Of a stretch of 64,000 bases of DNA, positions 62,947-64,000 are shown in pieces. Within the stretch, counting starts at the first letter, position 1. Every line of letters starts with the position of its first letter. The stretch is from assembly GCF_000013745.1 (NCBI RefSeq), contig NC_007925.1, forward strand, positions 2,170,001 to 2,234,000, given 5' to 3'. The notes below the pieces were generated by a model. That model made no database searches. It was not told where the DNA came from and was given only the letters and a program-made list of their open reading frames with translations. Made by a program: the position numbers and the translations under genes. Source of the DNA: Rhodopseudomonas_A palustris_F. Its GTDB lineage: Bacteria > Pseudomonadota > Alphaproteobacteria > Rhizobiales > Xanthobacteraceae.

Positions 62947-64000
62947 ATGCCCACCATCAATATCGCGAACCGGAATCTCGCGCAGGCGTCGGACACGGCG
63001 CTGTATCCGCTGTCGTTTCAGCAGGAACGCATCTTCTATCTGGACGAGATCTCGCCGCAGAAATCGATCTGGACCCGGGCATCGTGCCGGCGGCTGTCCG
63101 GCGTGCTCGACATCGATGCCCTGAAAGATGCGGTCGCGGCGCTGATCGATCGCCACGCCGCGCTTCGCACCCGGATCACCCTCGTCGACGGCACGCTGTT
63201 CCAATCACGGCTCGACGGCGCCGACGGCAGCTTCGCGTTCGTCGATCGTTCTGCCGGCCCGGACCGCGGCGGCGCCGACCGCTTTGCGGCCTTTGAAGCC
63301 GAAGCGCAGAGCCTGCTGAACCAGGAGTACGGGCGTTGCTTCACGCTCGACGGCGGCCGGCTTTTCAAGGTTGTGCTGGTGCGCTGGTCGGACCAGGAGT
63401 GGCAACTCATCCTGAAGCTGCATCACGTCATTTCCGACGCCATCACGATACGCATTCTGTGGAATGACCTGAAACGTCTCTACAATGCGCGGCGGGTCGG
63501 CGCCGGCGACCCGGCGCCGCTCGACCTCGATTATGTCGACTACGCGAGTTGGCTGAGAGACCGCTTCTCCGAGCGCAACACCCACGAATTGGAGGCCTAT
63601 TGGCTGTCACAGTTCGCCGACAAGCCGCCGGAGCTCGATCTTCCCACCGACCTTCCGACGCCGCCGCAGCTGTCATTTCGCGGCGCCGTGGAATCGCGCC
63701 CGCTGTCGCCCGATTTCGTCGCCCGGCTGCAGTCGTTCAGCCTGAAGCATCGCGTCGTCCCGTTCTCGACGATGCTCGGCGCGCAGGCTCTGCTGCTGTG
63801 CAAATATTGCCGGCAGGACGACATCATCATCGGGACGGTGTTCTCCGGGCGGCACCATGATCCCAGGCTGAAGGCGCTCGCCGGCTTCTTCGCCAGCAGC
63901 GTCGCGCTGCGGCTGCGGGTCGACCCGCAGGCCTGCGTCAGCGACTTCGTGCGCCAGGTCCACGACCGCGTGACCGGCGCCCATCGCATGCAGGATTATC
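62947..64000 (+). CDS. NRPS condensation-domain protein (runs off window)
   Basis: At least 351 residues, open at the window edge. The beginning (LYPLSFQQERIFYLDEISPQ) is the C1 motif. The catalytic motif is HHVISDA in LILKLHHVISDAITIRILWN (family HHxxxDG, with Ala for the Gly). YVDYASWLRDRFSERNTHEL and GTVFSGRHHDPRL are later C motifs. It joins a carrier-bound acyl donor to an amine. Whether adenylation and carrier domains follow cannot be seen. GGGAGA lies just before the ATG. Confidence 0.88.
   Translation, partial: MPTINIANRNLAQASDTALYPLSFQQERIFYLDEISPQKSIWTRASCRRLSGVLDIDALKDAVAALIDRHAALRTRITLVDGTLFQSRLDGADGSFAFVDRSAGPDRGGADRFAAFEAEAQSLLNQEYGRCFTLDGGRLFKVVLVRWSDQEWQLILKLHHVISDAITIRILWNDLKRLYNARRVGAGDPAPLDLDYVDYASWLRDRFSERNTHELEAYWLSQFADKPPELDLPTDLPTPPQLSFRGAVESRPLSPDFVARLQSFSLKHRVVPFSTMLGAQALLLCKYCRQDDIIIGTVFSGRHHDPRLKALAGFFASSVALRLRVDPQACVSDFVRQVHDRVTGAHRMQDY

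Overview
The window is GC-rich, densely coded DNA most like the Bradyrhizobium/Rhodopseudomonas group of Alphaproteobacteria. That placement is inferred from the flavour of the proteins (IS110 and IS630 types, a flagellin/FlgE/FlgK/FlgL set, a LuxI/LuxR pair, sigma-54 control of short-chain acid metabolism) and from one FixK/FNR-type box. No rRNA, tRNA or CRISPR array was seen.

Layout. (1) 1-2.1 kb: the end of an AraC-type regulator, then a LysR regulator divergent from a small HlyD-type adaptor. (2) 2.5-18.3 kb: a sigma-54-controlled short-chain hydroxy/keto-acid module. It holds two 3-hydroxybutyrate dehydrogenase genes encoding the same protein, a MaoC hydratase, FabI, a GntP-type permease, a beta-keto acid cleavage enzyme, both CoA-transferase subunits, a thiolase, acetate kinase, phosphotransacetylase, a CBS protein and the enhancer-binding regulator. 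Both dehydrogenase copies have -24/-12 promoters, and a shared motif lies upstream of each promoter and of the regulator. (3) 18.6-20.5 kb: an IS110 element inside an inverted repeat, then gene debris. (4) 20.7-31.5 kb: flagellin, FlgE, FlgK, FlgL, an AraC regulator and a two-component system. (5) 32-39 kb: a cysteine module with a MocR regulator, palindromic operator, EamA exporter, JAMM peptidase, a three-domain sulfur-carrier/E1/rhodanese fusion, a CysM-like enzyme, serine acetyltransferase and an AlaX-type tRNA-editing protein. (6) 41-53 kb: convergent luxR and luxI, then a RiPP cluster. Its precursor ends in three tandem SWTKATC units. It is followed by a radical SAM/SPASM maturase, an LpxL-like acyltransferase, a GNAT-like protein, an S49 peptidase, a lipoprotein hydrolase, a peptide ABC exporter, a MacA/MacB/permease exporter and a second GNAT. 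Most neighbouring genes overlap by 4 bp. (7) 53-55 kb: insertion-sequence debris around an IS630 element. (8) 55.2-64 kb: a thiotemplate cluster with a phosphopantetheinyl transferase, carrier protein, adenylating enzyme, PP-loop ATPase, AsnB, an acyl-CoA dehydrogenase-like enzyme and a condensation domain that runs off the window.

The strongest candidate for an undescribed system is the RiPP cluster at 42.4-53 kb. The clearest proposal is repeated three-residue Trp-Thr-Lys cross-linking (or Cys-centred thioethers) by the radical SAM enzyme, followed by acylation, S49 cleavage and export, with possible quorum-sensing control. Second is the JAMM/UBL-E1-rhodanese fusion/CysM cysteine operon, in which the ubiquitin-like carrier has no free C-terminus until something cuts it.
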